A DNA stretch of 56,316 bases from Limisphaerales bacterium (GTDB lineage Bacteria > Verrucomicrobiota > Verrucomicrobiia > Limisphaerales > UBA11358). Positions within the stretch are counted from its first letter, which is position 1. Each line of letters starts with the position of its first letter. Made by a program: the position numbers and the translations under genes. Where the stretch lies: NCBI GenBank assembly GCA_003134375.1, contig PLAY01000020.1, forward strand, positions 1 through 56,316, read 5' to 3'. Below the pieces are notes generated by a model that saw only the letters and a program-made list of their open reading frames with translations, had not been told where the DNA came from and ran no database searches. Below are positions 1 to 9,543 of the stretch, piece by piece.

Positions 1-89
1 GTATTATTTAATATGCTCTAATTTTGTTTGTCCATCCCGCATTAGCCGCAATTGCATCAAATGCCTCGAAAAATCTTTCTCCGGGCGTG

Positions 90-770
90 TTATTTCAATG
101 GTTCCAAAAACACTTTCCGAATTTCAATTTCGCCGCCTTCGCTTTGGATGCCGACAAAGCCCGAGGAAATGGTGCATTCGGTCGTTTCGTTCATGAATTT
201 GCCGTTGATGCAGGCTTTCACGCTGTTGCCGGCGCAAACGGTCACGTTGGTGTCCCATTCGCCGACGGGTTTTTCATTTGATTTGTCGTGCATGGGAACG
301 GGCGTGTTTTTGTCCATGCCCTTGTGTTCCTTGCTTTCCGCGCCCTCCATCAAAAATAAATCGCCTTGCCGGCCGGATTTGCCCTGGTTCTGGATGCACA
401 TCGGCCAGACCTGGTCCGGCAATTGCATGTGGACGAAGATGCCGGTGTTGTCGGCCTTCGGCGCGACAGTCACGAAACGCCACTCCACCGTGAGCTGGTA
501 ATCGCGATAAGCCTGTTGGGTGCGCAAGTAGCCGTTCGGTTTGCCGGTGCAATGAATCACACCATTGGTAACGGTCCAGGTCAGCGCGGGGTTGGCGTTT
601 GACCTCAGGCAAAATGTCCAGCCGGTGAAGTCTTTGCCGTTAAACAACTCGACATGACCGGCCGGAACAATGGGCCTGCCCGTTTCTTCCGTCGCACCAA
701 TTCCAGAGGACAAAAATGCGAGTACGATTGCAGCAACGGCCACGATTTCAAATCCCAGGTTCTTTTTCAT
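90..770 (-). CDS. DUF1080 (3-keto-disaccharide hydrolase-like) secreted protein
   Basis: ORF 90..947(-); internal Met MKKNLGFEIVAVAAIVLAFLSSGIGA gives a signal peptide; followed by HVELFNGKDFTGWTF typical of DUF1080. Confidence 0.85.
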   Translation of the reverse strand: MKKNLGFEIVAVAAIVLAFLSSGIGATEETGRPIVPAGHVELFNGKDFTGWTFCLRSNANPALTWTVTNGVIHCTGKPNGYLRTQQAYRDYQLTVEWRFVTVAPKADNTGIFVHMQLPDQVWPMCIQNQGKSGRQGDLFLMEGAESKEHKGMDKNTPVPMHDKSNEKPVGEWDTNVTVCAGNSVKACINGKFMNETTECTISSGFVGIQSEGGEIEIRKVFLEPLK

Positions 771-877
771 GGGCAAAGAATTGGGACGCTGCGGTTTTCG
801 AGTCAAGTGCGATAGCAGGCTGCGGAGGTCAATACCATGGCCGCGCCGTGCCGGTCGCCGGGGGAATCCAAAACCTT

Positions 878-1216
878 TTACGGCTTCAGGTTGGCATAAG
901 TCCTGGCTTCGGCTTCGGTGATCCGGCCATCTTTGTTGGCGTCGCAAATGGCCACCGCCTCGTTGAATTCCGCATTTGGCCCGGGGACCACTTTGCGTTC
1001 GGACTTATAAATGATGGGAATATGGACGGTGGTCGTGCTTTCGGTTGTTTTTTGATTGGCGGAGTTTTTGCTCAACGTCTCATAAAACAGCCGGGCCGCC
1101 GCATCGTTTTCGAACTCAATCCTGGTTCGCTCCACGTTCTGGTACACAATGGATTTAGTGGTGCAGCCGCAAAGGAGGATGCCCGAAACGGCAAGGATGA
1201 TGATTTTTTCGTTCAT
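878..1216 (-). CDS. small putative lipoprotein with one EF-hand-like motif
   Basis: 112 aa; lipobox-like GILLCGC; DANKDGRITEAEA resembles an EF-hand loop. Confidence 0.6.
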   Translation of the reverse strand: MNEKIIILAVSGILLCGCTTKSIVYQNVERTRIEFENDAAARLFYETLSKNSANQKTTESTTTVHIPIIYKSERKVVPGPNAEFNEAVAICDANKDGRITEAEARTYANLKP

Positions 1217-1417
1217 GGGTGGTTTGGTTGGGTGAAGGTTGTTGATGGTTTTGATGCGGAGTTGGATTTATTTTGCCAGTTCACGCAAAGCGGCATCGCG
1301 TTGGCGGATTTCATCCGTAAAAAATCGCGTCCTGACGGGCGGGAGTCAAGCGCGATGGTAAGAATGTGTAAATGCGGAGGCATCGCCGAACAGTTGCGGA
1401 CCGGGACCGCGTTCGGT

Positions 1418-4400
1418 TCACTGGACGTCCTTGCCGCGCCGGAAGCGGATGCCGCCGTTGACGGTGCTGGCTTTGACATGGGCGCCGCCGTTGCCCAGCT
1501 TGCCTTTCAGGTTGCTGCCCACCGGGAATTCCTTTTTCACCACCAACGAAGCGAATTCGCTGCTTATGCCGCCATTGAGGGTGCTGGCCGAGACTTGCGC
1601 ATCGGCGTTCGACGGCAAGATCGCTTCAATCCGGCCGTTTACGGCATCCAGCGACACGGATTGACCGCGGCCAAGCGAAGCCAGTTGGGCTTCAATCCGG
1701 CCGTTGACCGTGGAAAGTTTCAGGTTGCCGACCGCGCCGCTGATCTGTGTCTCGCCGTTGACCGTGGACGCCTCGATGTCGCCGGAGACATCCTCAATCA
1801 CGATGTGCCCATTGACGCTGGAGATGTTCTTCAGGCGCGCGTTTTGCGGGACCTGGATTGCGTAATCCACAATGCCATCGTTTCGTTTGCTGTTTTTGAA
1901 CCAGAGCCAGCTCCACGGGAAGCCGGTCACGCTCGACGGCTGCTCCGTGTGGATGAGGATCTCGTCCGGTCTCGAATTAATAATGATCTTGGCGGCTTCA
2001 ACGCTTTCCCTGGTCTTGCCGTGTTTGAGGGCTTTGATGGCCACTTCGTGGCGGTCCCAGCCGGCGATTTCGATCCGGCCGTTGACATTGTCGAGGCTGA
2101 GCCGGCCATTGGCGGCGAGCGGGAGCGTCCGGTTGAAGTCCTGCTGAAACTCATCCTTCGTCAAAAGGTTGCCGATGATTTTTGTTTTTTGGACATGAGG
2201 TTCACTCAGCGTTCCGGCAGTCATCGGTTGCGACGACATTGTCGCGCTGGCCGGTGTTGGCGGCACTGGCGGCGCTGGTGCCACCGGCGACGTTGGCGGT
2301 GTTGGTGCCACGACATAATGCACTTTCGAGGCCGTGAGATTCAATGAGCCATTAGGATTGGTTTGGAGTTGCACCTTGTCAGTTGTGAGTCTGCCGTTGG
2401 TGGTTTCGATCACAACCTGACCGTTCTGCGACGAAATGTTCAAAGTTTTGCTGGAATCTCCGTGGGTGGCCGGGACGATGAGGGCGTTGCTGTCGGTTTG
2501 AATTGGTACGGCCGGGGGCGCCGGCAGGATTTCAATGCCGTTGATTTCGGGATTTTCCTGCTGGTGGATGAAGTAAATGTTCAGTTTGCCATCGGTCACT
2601 TCCACAGTGACGGTTTCGACGCAGGCGCGCTGGGCGCCGCCAGCCCTGGCCCAGACATCGAAATCCTTGAATTCATGGCCTTCCACAATGAACGTGAATA
2701 CCCGCCCGCCCGGCCCCTTGATGGCGTCGTAGGTTTCGGCGAAATGCAGTTTGACAACATATTTGCCATTCGGAACGGGGTATGCAAACGAGGTCATGCC
2801 GTATCTTTCACTTTGGTACAGCGTCGGGTCCTCGGTGTTGGCGATCGCCAGGTGGTCGGAACGTTCCGTGGTTTCACCGTCAGGAAAACCCTGGTCCGCC
2901 AACCACAAGTTGCCTTCCGAATCCGTCAACGGCCGGGACGAGCCGGCTTTGATGCGAACCGGCGGAGGCGCGGACGCGGCATTCTCCGGCGCTACCGGTG
3001 ACACAGGTATCGCCATTTCACCAGTCGTTGAATCGCTGGCGTCGTCCATGCGTGCAGTTATGCCGGGTTTCCCGCCGATTGGCGATATTCCTCCAACCAC
3101 CTCACGCACAAGCACGACGGTACAAAAGAGGCCGATGACAATCACGCCCGCCACGGCGGCCAGGAGCCACGGCCACAGGCCGGTCCGGGACGGGGGCGAA
3201 ACGGTTGCCCGCGCAAACGTTTCCCGGACGTCCTGGCGCGCCAAAATGATGAGTGCCCAGATGCCGATGGGCAGACTGACGAGGCTGCAGGCCACGATGG
3301 AAATGATCCCGGCGGCCACGGCCCAGGCGTAGCTCCGGAGCCGCAACATCTGATAGCCGCCGAACAGGATCAGCAAACCCGGAACCAGTTTAAAAAGTAC
3401 GATCCCGAAAATTACCAGCGAACCCCTGCCACTGAAGAAATGCTCGCCCATGATTTTGTCCAGCCATTGACTGCCACCCGGCAGCAGAAAAAGTGCATTA
3501 TTAAAGGCTGATAACAATTTCCACAAACCGGCGATCATGAGACCCACAGCGGGCGCAACAATCTTGCCGGTGCCGTTGACGGGCGTTTTTTCATGGGCCA
3601 TCGGCGCCGGTTGGGGGCCGGCGGCTGAAGGAGCGGCTCCACCCGGCGGCGGGGGTGACGGCGGATTGGCCAGCGGGCTGACAGCGGTATTCAATTCGCC
3701 GGCCTGCGGGTGAAGCCAGTTGGTGATTCTCCTTCCCTGGCCGTCGGTGAACGCCTTGCAGAGGATCAAAATCCAGTCAATCGTGGCCCAAATGAAGCAG
3801 CCAAGCATCAGGAACCCGAGCAAAATTCCCGTAGTCGGTTGCGGGGCGTTAGTGGCGCAGGCAATGATCAGGAGGATGCATCCGCCAAAGGCACCCAACT
3901 GGAGGAATGCGGATCCGATTTTTCCCACATAGAACCGGTGCGCACCGAACAAGCCGAAGGGAAAGGCCAGCAGCAGCGCCGGGAGCAGGGCCTTGTCACT
4001 GGTCGTTTTGCCAGCCGCTTGAGAAAAAGCCCCAGTCCGGGCTGCAAATCCTGCTGCCCCCGGGGGCACTGTTCCCGAAATTGTTTCCACGTCCGTCTTG
4101 AGCTGGTTCGCCTGCTGGTAACGCCGCGCCGGTTCCTTCTCCAGCGTGTGTAGCACCACTTCGTCGAGCCGCACGTCAATTTGAACCTTCTTGGACGGAG
4201 GCGCGAATTTGCCCAGCGGCAGCTCGCCGGTGAGCATTTCGTAAAACACCACGCCGAGCGAATAGATGTCCGCGCGATGATCCACCGTCAGCGGCTTTTC
4301 CAACTGTTCGGGCGCCATGTAATGCGGCGTGCCCACCACGTCCTTCGCGCCCGTGAGCGCCTGCCGTCCGTCCCCGACGCCCATCATCTTGGCGATGCCG

Positions 4401-5020
4401 AAGTCCGCGATTTTCACCCGGCCCGATTTTTCCAGCAGAATGTTCTCCGGCTTGATGTCGCGGTGGACGACGCCCTGTTCGTGGGCGTATTGGAGCGCCT
4501 CGCAAATCATCGGCACAATAGTCAGCGCCTGGTCCGGCGGCATCTTCCCGGCCAGCAGCAACTGGCGCAGATTCAGGCCGTCCACAAATTCCATCACCAG
4601 ATAACAATGCCCGCCCGCCTCGCCGAAGTCGTGGACGGTAACGATGTTCGGATGATTCAACCGCGCCAGGGCCTGGGCTTCGCGCGTGAACCGTTCGACG
4701 AATTGCCCGTCCTGGTCCTTTTCCTGGGCCAGGATTTTGAGCGCGACGATGCGGTTCAAACGCGGCTGCCGGGCCTTGTACACCACGCCCATGCCGCCGC
4801 GGCCGAGACATTCGAGGATTTCCAGTTGGGGAAACAACGCCGCGATTTCGGCGGGCGTGAGCGGCGGTTGGATGATTTTGGTTCCCTGCGGACCGGCCCC
4901 GCCCGGTCCCTCTGTTTGTGAGGCGAGGCCGGCCTTGAGCATGCATTCGGGGCAAATGTCTCCCAACGCCGTGGGCGGCACCGGTTTCCCGCAATGCGGA
5001 CATTTTTTTTCGTCAGTCAT
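1418..5020 (-). CDS. Ser/Thr protein kinase (K1): zinc ribbon + kinase + TM2-like + malectin-like + DUF4097-like repeats
   Basis: CPHCGKPVPP..CPEC; GRGGMGVVYKARQ, HRDIKPEN, ADFGIA, GTPHYMAPE; TM2-like GLFGAHRFYVGKIGSAFLQ; malectin-like RIKAGSSRPLTDSEGN..; repeated STVNGxI units. Start placed at MTDEKKCPHCG. Confidence 0.9.
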   Translation of the reverse strand: MTDEKKCPHCGKPVPPTALGDICPECMLKAGLASQTEGPGGAGPQGTKIIQPPLTPAEIAALFPQLEILECLGRGGMGVVYKARQPRLNRIVALKILAQEKDQDGQFVERFTREAQALARLNHPNIVTVHDFGEAGGHCYLVMEFVDGLNLRQLLLAGKMPPDQALTIVPMICEALQYAHEQGVVHRDIKPENILLEKSGRVKIADFGIAKMMGVGDGRQALTGAKDVVGTPHYMAPEQLEKPLTVDHRADIYSLGVVFYEMLTGELPLGKFAPPSKKVQIDVRLDEVVLHTLEKEPARRYQQANQLKTDVETISGTVPPGAAGFAARTGAFSQAAGKTTSDKALLPALLLAFPFGLFGAHRFYVGKIGSAFLQLGAFGGCILLIIACATNAPQPTTGILLGFLMLGCFIWATIDWILILCKAFTDGQGRRITNWLHPQAGELNTAVSPLANPPSPPPPGGAAPSAAGPQPAPMAHEKTPVNGTGKIVAPAVGLMIAGLWKLLSAFNNALFLLPGGSQWLDKIMGEHFFSGRGSLVIFGIVLFKLVPGLLILFGGYQMLRLRSYAWAVAAGIISIVACSLVSLPIGIWALIILARQDVRETFARATVSPPSRTGLWPWLLAAVAGVIVIGLFCTVVLVREVVGGISPIGGKPGITARMDDASDSTTGEMAIPVSPVAPENAASAPPPVRIKAGSSRPLTDSEGNLWLADQGFPDGETTERSDHLAIANTEDPTLYQSERYGMTSFAYPVPNGKYVVKLHFAETYDAIKGPGGRVFTFIVEGHEFKDFDVWARAGGAQRACVETVTVEVTDGKLNIYFIHQQENPEINGIEILPAPPAVPIQTDSNALIVPATHGDSSKTLNISSQNGQVVIETTNGRLTTDKVQLQTNPNGSLNLTASKVHYVVAPTPPTSPVAPAPPVPPTPASATMSSQPMTAGTLSEPHVQKTKIIGNLLTKDEFQQDFNRTLPLAANGRLSLDNVNGRIEIAGWDRHEVAIKALKHGKTRESVEAAKIIINSRPDEILIHTEQPSSVTGFPWSWLWFKNSKRNDGIVDYAIQVPQNARLKNISSVNGHIVIEDVSGDIEASTVNGETQISGAVGNLKLSTVNGRIEAQLASLGRGQSVSLDAVNGRIEAILPSNADAQVSASTLNGGISSEFASLVVKKEFPVGSNLKGKLGNGGAHVKASTVNGGIRFRRGKDVQ

Positions 5021-5083
5021 ATCATCGTTTCCTTCACCCCATACAAAGGAAGAATCGGCCAAAGGTTACATAAATCATGAAAC

Positions 5084-5120
5084 GTGAGGCGTGATTCGTG
5101 AACCCGGATTCACGCCTCAC
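5084..5120. repeat. inverted repeat / hairpin between K1 and its upstream sigma factor
   Basis: GTGAGGCGTGA (5084-5094) and TCACGCCTCAC (5110-5120), perfect 11-bp arms. Confidence 0.7.
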
Positions 5121-5137
5121 GCCTCACGTTTTACGTT

Positions 5138-5911
5138 TCACCCTCCCGCCAGCGTCCGGAAGAGATACCGCAGTTCGTCCTCCACTTCGTCCGGGCCCGA
5201 GACGGTGTCGGCAATGGTTTCGCGCAGCAATGTGCGGTAACGCTGGCGCAACCGATGCACGGCCACTTTCACTGCGCCTTCGGTCAGGGCCAGTTGCCGT
5301 GCCAGTTCGGCGTAGGGCGCGGCATCGCTCGCCCCGGCCAGTGCGGTGCGCAGGGCGTCGAACAGCGTGCCTTTGCCCTGCGCGCGATATTCCTCTCCCA
5401 ATTGCTGGTACACCTGTTCGAGCAGCGTGATGGCCCAGCGATGTTCAAACGCCTTTTCCGGCGTGAAATTTTCCGCCGGGATTTCGCCCAGCCGCGTCTC
5501 GGCGCTTTGAAAATCGAGCGAAATCACCTTTCCGCCGCCGCGTTTTTGCGCCCGTGCCTTGTCCCATTCGTCGGAGAGGAAATGATTCATGCTGGCGAGG
5601 AAAAAGGAACGAAACCGGCCCTTCTCCGGCGCGACGGCGGCCACGGCGTTGCGCTCCAGCAAACGGGCGAAAAACGCCTGCGTGAGGTCCTGGGCGTCTT
5701 CGGACGAATAGCCGCGCCGTCGCACGTAAGCGTAGAGCGGAGGCCAGTAGGTCTGGCATAGATTTTCCAGCGCCGCGCGGGCGCGGGTGGTATCGCTGCG
5801 CCCCGCCGTCAGCACCACCGACCAGTGCGTGGTGACAAAAACCTGGCGGGGTGACGGTTCATTGCCCGGTGACGTGGTTCCCGTTCCAGTGGCTGATGAG
5901 GACGTGCTCAC
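5138..5911 (-). CDS. sigma-70 family (ECF-like) RNA polymerase sigma factor (S1)
   Basis: 257 aa; VFVTTHWSVVL, DAQDLTQAFFARLLERN, C-terminal AVHRLRQRYRTLLRETIADTV; paralogous to three other ORFs in the window. Confidence 0.85.
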   Translation of the reverse strand: MSTSSSATGTGTTSPGNEPSPRQVFVTTHWSVVLTAGRSDTTRARAALENLCQTYWPPLYAYVRRRGYSSEDAQDLTQAFFARLLERNAVAAVAPEKGRFRSFFLASMNHFLSDEWDKARAQKRGGGKVISLDFQSAETRLGEIPAENFTPEKAFEHRWAITLLEQVYQQLGEEYRAQGKGTLFDALRTALAGASDAAPYAELARQLALTEGAVKVAVHRLRQRYRTLLRETIADTVSGPDEVEDELRYLFRTLAGG

Positions 5912-5985
5912 GCCGGCAGACTAGCCGCCGGCGCGAAAAGCGCAAGACGATGGACGCCTTGCGCCGTTTCCGGGTGCGGGCGGAG

Positions 5986-6399
5986 CTAGCTGGACTTGGT
6001 CTGGAACACCAGCAAATAGGGCACGGCAGAATGGCCTTGCGCGTCCTTGAAGCCGTGAAAATTCTGGCTGTTGATCCACCAGCCGTAGGTTTTGCCGGGT
6101 TCCAGTTTGACTTTCATCACACAGGTCTTGTGGTCGGCTTCGTAATGCGGTTTCCCGATGCTTTCCGGCGTGGAATCTTTCCAGGCTGATGACCAGCTCC
6201 AGGATTGGTCTGTCATCTCCTTGCTGAAGGTAACCTTGATTTCGACTATGCCGGGCGAAACGTCCTTGGTGCCGGCTTCCGGCACGGTTTTCACGACGAC
6301 GGGTGCCATGGAATCAACGTCCTGCGCCTGACCGATCGACGGCGCGAATTGACAGATCGCGCCGATGATGAGGGTGGTGAGCAATGCTTTTGTTTTCAT
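5986..6399 (-). CDS. secreted single-domain SbsA Ig-like (Big_5-like) protein
   Basis: signal peptide MKTKALLTTLIIGAICQFAPSIGQAQ; PVVVKTVPEAGTKDVSPGIVEIKVTFSKEM; same domain as K2 and K3 C-termini. Confidence 0.7.
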   Translation of the reverse strand: MKTKALLTTLIIGAICQFAPSIGQAQDVDSMAPVVVKTVPEAGTKDVSPGIVEIKVTFSKEMTDQSWSWSSAWKDSTPESIGKPHYEADHKTCVMKVKLEPGKTYGWWINSQNFHGFKDAQGHSAVPYLLVFQTKSS

Positions 6400-6409
6400 A
6401 GTTTGCTTT

Positions 6410-8659
6410 TCAATTTTGTTTGGTCTGGAAAATCAGCAGATACGGAACCGCCGGCCGGCCGGCAAGATCGGTGAAATTCTTGAATTTGTCGCTGTTCAGC
6501 CACCAGGCATAAGTTCGTCCCGGCTCCAGCCGGACTTTCATGACACAGGTGCGTTGGTCGGCCAGATAGTGCGGCGGGCCGATGCTTTCCGGCGTTGAAT
6601 TCTGCCACGCCGTGGACCAGCTCCACGAACCATCGGCCATTTCCTTGCTGAACCGCACGCGAATCTCTGTTTCGCCCGGTTGAACGTCACGCGTGCCGGC
6701 AATGGGCTGCGTTTCGACGACGACGGGCGGTTGATCGGCCAGAATGGACTCGTCTCCAGACGCAGCGCTGGCAGTCTGCGCCAATTTACTTTTGAGATCG
6801 TCCAGAGCGGCCTGCTGTGATTCCAGTTGAGCTTTCAGGCCGGCTAAAAGTCCTGCCATAAGGTCATCAATCTTTTTGTTCGTCGCGGCGATGTAGTCAT
6901 TAAGTTGTTGCACCTTCGGGTTGGAATTGTTGGTCGTGTCCAGAAGTTTTAGCTGTAGTTGAGCCATGTCCAAATCCCGCAGCAGTCTATCAAGCAATGA
7001 ATCTTTAGTTACTTCTGGCAGCACATCGCGAAGTTGAGCATTGTCCAGTTTGGATAGCACCTCCAACTGTGCTCGGCGTCGAATAATTTGCGCCTTGGCA
7101 GCAAATATCTGTTCATTCAATTTGGGTTGGTTGACCAATTGTTCCGGAGAGACGTGTGTGCCTTGATTGGGCTTAACAACATCAAGTTTGCCTTCTTCAA
7201 GGACCTCGGCTTTGGGAAACGAGGCTTGGCCGATGAAATCGGATTTGACCGAAAGAAGATGCGGCGACCAGAAACCAAATAGAATCCCAATTGTCATGAC
7301 AATCATCCATGGCACCGCGGATTTCACCGCTCGTCGGGCTTCGGGCGTCTTCGTCTTTATGGCCCGATAAACGACAAAAAGAAATCCCATGGAGCCGAAC
7401 ACCGCGAGGATTTCAAAGCTCAAACGGAAATAACTCCACGTCCTGGCGCCGATTGCTTCCGAGCTCATGCCGAGGAGAAGCACCAGGCAAACGACCACCA
7501 TTGCCGCGCCAATCGCCACGAACTGAACCAAGACATTGCTAAATGGAGCTGGAAACGACGCGTGAAGTCCCTGGCTATTTTCCGCCTTTTCAGTTTGAGC
7601 CTCCTCACGTCGGCTCCTACTGGATTCCGGTGTCGCTGCAATCGTTTCCACCTGCGTCTTGACTTCACTGACTTGCTGATAGCGGCGTTGCGGCTCCTTT
7701 TCCAACGAGCGCATCACGACTTCGTCCAAGCGCACATCCACCTGAACCCTTTGCGAAGGCGGCTGGAATTTCCCCAGCGGCAGCTCGCCGGTGAGCATTT
7801 CGTAAAACACCACGCCCAGCGAATAAATGTCAGCCCGGTGATCCACGGTCTGCGGCTTCTCAATCTGTTCCGGCGCCATGTAATACGGTGTGCCCACCAC
7901 GTCCTTCGCGCCGGTGAGCGAAACAGCCTTTGGCACCTGGCCGATGATTTTCGCGATGCCAAAGTCGGCGATTTTCACCTGTCCCTTTTTGTTGAGCAGG
8001 ATGTTCTCCGGTTTGATGTCGCGGTGGACGATGCCCTGGTCGTGGGCGTATTGCAGCGCCTCGCAAATCTTCGGCACAATCGTCAGCGCCTGTCCCGGCG
8101 CCATCTTGCCGTTCAGCAGCAACTGGCGCAGATTCAGGCCGTCCACAAATTCCATCAGCAGGTAATGTAGGACAGGCGTCGCGCCGGTCTCTAACTTCTC
8201 ATCCTGCTTTTCAGATGAAGACAGGCTGGAAGCCTGTCCTACGGTGCCAAAATCATAAACCGTCACGATGTTCGGATGATGCAACCGCGCCAGCGCGCGC
8301 GCTTCACGCTCGAAACGCTCGGCGAATTTCGGGTCGTCCTGCTTCTCGGGTGACAGGATCTTCAGCGCCACGAGCCGGTCCAGCCGGGGCTGGCGGGCCT
8401 TATAGACCGCGCCCATGCCGCCGCGTCCGAGACATTCGAGAACTTCCAGTTGCGGAAACAGTTTGGCAATTTCGGCGGGCGGCAATGGCGGTGCGGGCGG
8501 CGGCTTGTTGACGGGCGTGCCGGGCGGATCGGTTTCGCCGGGGACTTCCGTTTGCGTGGCCAAATTCAGCGCCACAAGGCAACGCGGGCAAAGGCCCTCC
8601 GGCGCGTCCGGTGGCAGCGGCACGCCGCAACGATTGCATTTTGGCGAAGTTTCGCTCAT
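6410..8659 (-). CDS. Ser/Thr protein kinase (K2) with TM segments, coiled region and Big_5-like domain
   Basis: CNRCGVPLPP..CPRC; GRGGMGAVYKARQ, HRDIKPENILL, GTPYYMAPE; C-terminal PVVVETQPIAGTRDVQPGETEIRVRFSKEM. Confidence 0.9.
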   Translation of the reverse strand: MSETSPKCNRCGVPLPPDAPEGLCPRCLVALNLATQTEVPGETDPPGTPVNKPPPAPPLPPAEIAKLFPQLEVLECLGRGGMGAVYKARQPRLDRLVALKILSPEKQDDPKFAERFEREARALARLHHPNIVTVYDFGTVGQASSLSSSEKQDEKLETGATPVLHYLLMEFVDGLNLRQLLLNGKMAPGQALTIVPKICEALQYAHDQGIVHRDIKPENILLNKKGQVKIADFGIAKIIGQVPKAVSLTGAKDVVGTPYYMAPEQIEKPQTVDHRADIYSLGVVFYEMLTGELPLGKFQPPSQRVQVDVRLDEVVMRSLEKEPQRRYQQVSEVKTQVETIAATPESSRSRREEAQTEKAENSQGLHASFPAPFSNVLVQFVAIGAAMVVVCLVLLLGMSSEAIGARTWSYFRLSFEILAVFGSMGFLFVVYRAIKTKTPEARRAVKSAVPWMIVMTIGILFGFWSPHLLSVKSDFIGQASFPKAEVLEEGKLDVVKPNQGTHVSPEQLVNQPKLNEQIFAAKAQIIRRRAQLEVLSKLDNAQLRDVLPEVTKDSLLDRLLRDLDMAQLQLKLLDTTNNSNPKVQQLNDYIAATNKKIDDLMAGLLAGLKAQLESQQAALDDLKSKLAQTASAASGDESILADQPPVVVETQPIAGTRDVQPGETEIRVRFSKEMADGSWSWSTAWQNSTPESIGPPHYLADQRTCVMKVRLEPGRTYAWWLNSDKFKNFTDLAGRPAVPYLLIFQTKQN
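8167..8242. repeat. 76-bp repeat element with 11-bp perfect terminal inverted repeats, inside K2
   Basis: gtaggacaggc (8167-8177) ... gcctgtcctac (8232-8242); encodes GQASSLSSSEKQDEKLETGATPVL; near-copy at 11917-11992. Confidence 0.85.
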
Positions 8660-8704
8660 TACCTGTTACTTAAGAAAATCCGGCGGGTTGTTACACGGAT
8701 TTGG

Positions 8705-9481
8705 CTACTTGCTCAACACCGTGAGCAAATGCCGCAATTCCTCGTCAATGTCCTCGCCTTCGGCCAGCGTGTGGGCGATTTCCTCGCGGAACAATTCCCG
8801 GTAACGCTTCCGCAGCCGATGCACGGCCACGCGCAACGTGCTTTCGCTCATCCCCAATTCGACGGCGACGGCCGGGCAGGGGATCTCGCGTTTGTCAGCG
8901 GTGAGAAAAGTTTTCAGCCGGTCAAACTCGCCGGTTTTGCCCGCCGGCTCGAACTCCGCCCGCAACCGCGCCATCGTCTGTTCCAGCAGGGTCAATGCCC
9001 AGCGGCGATCATACAACCGGTCGGGTGAAATTTCCCCGGCGGTGGTTTCGGCCTTGAATTTTCGCTCGGCCAGTTCCGTATCCAGCGGAACATGCGTCTG
9101 GCCGCCGCCGCGTTTCTGGGCGCGCACCCGGTCCCATTCGTTCGCCAGAAATCGTTTGAGCGCGATCAGCAAAAAACTGCGGAAGCGTCCGCGTTCCGGT
9201 TCCGCCGCCTCGAGAAAATTCTTTTCCAGCAGCCGCGCGAAAAACGCCTGCGTCAGATCCTCGGCATTTTCCTTGGATTGTCCGGTGCGCCGGACATAGG
9301 CGTAAAGCGGGTACCAATAAGCGCGGCAAAGTTTTTCCAGCGCGTCGGCGGATTGCGGCGAATTTTTGTCGCGCGCCGAGAGCACGAGCGACCAGTGCGT
9401 GGTGACAAAGACCGGCTGGCGCGGCGCATCACTCCCGGTTGAAGTTGTGCCTGGTGTCGCAGTATGCGAGGGGGCGCTCAC
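8705..9481 (-). CDS. sigma-70 family (ECF-like) RNA polymerase sigma factor (S2)
   Basis: 258 aa; PVFVTTHWSLVLSARD, AEDLTQAFFARLLEKN; paralog of S1, S3, S4. Confidence 0.85.
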   Translation of the reverse strand: MSAPSHTATPGTTSTGSDAPRQPVFVTTHWSLVLSARDKNSPQSADALEKLCRAYWYPLYAYVRRTGQSKENAEDLTQAFFARLLEKNFLEAAEPERGRFRSFLLIALKRFLANEWDRVRAQKRGGGQTHVPLDTELAERKFKAETTAGEISPDRLYDRRWALTLLEQTMARLRAEFEPAGKTGEFDRLKTFLTADKREIPCPAVAVELGMSESTLRVAVHRLRKRYRELFREEIAHTLAEGEDIDEELRHLLTVLSK

Positions 9482-9543
9482 GCCCCAAACTTAACGAACT
9501 GAAGCTGAATCGCAAGCGTCCGCAATCCAGGAGAGGTCCTGGT

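Noticed and set aside
716-2347. 543-aa plus-strand ORF
   Set aside because: Antisense to the well-supported kinase K1 and its neighbours; composition typical of a GC-rich shadow ORF, no recognisable motif.
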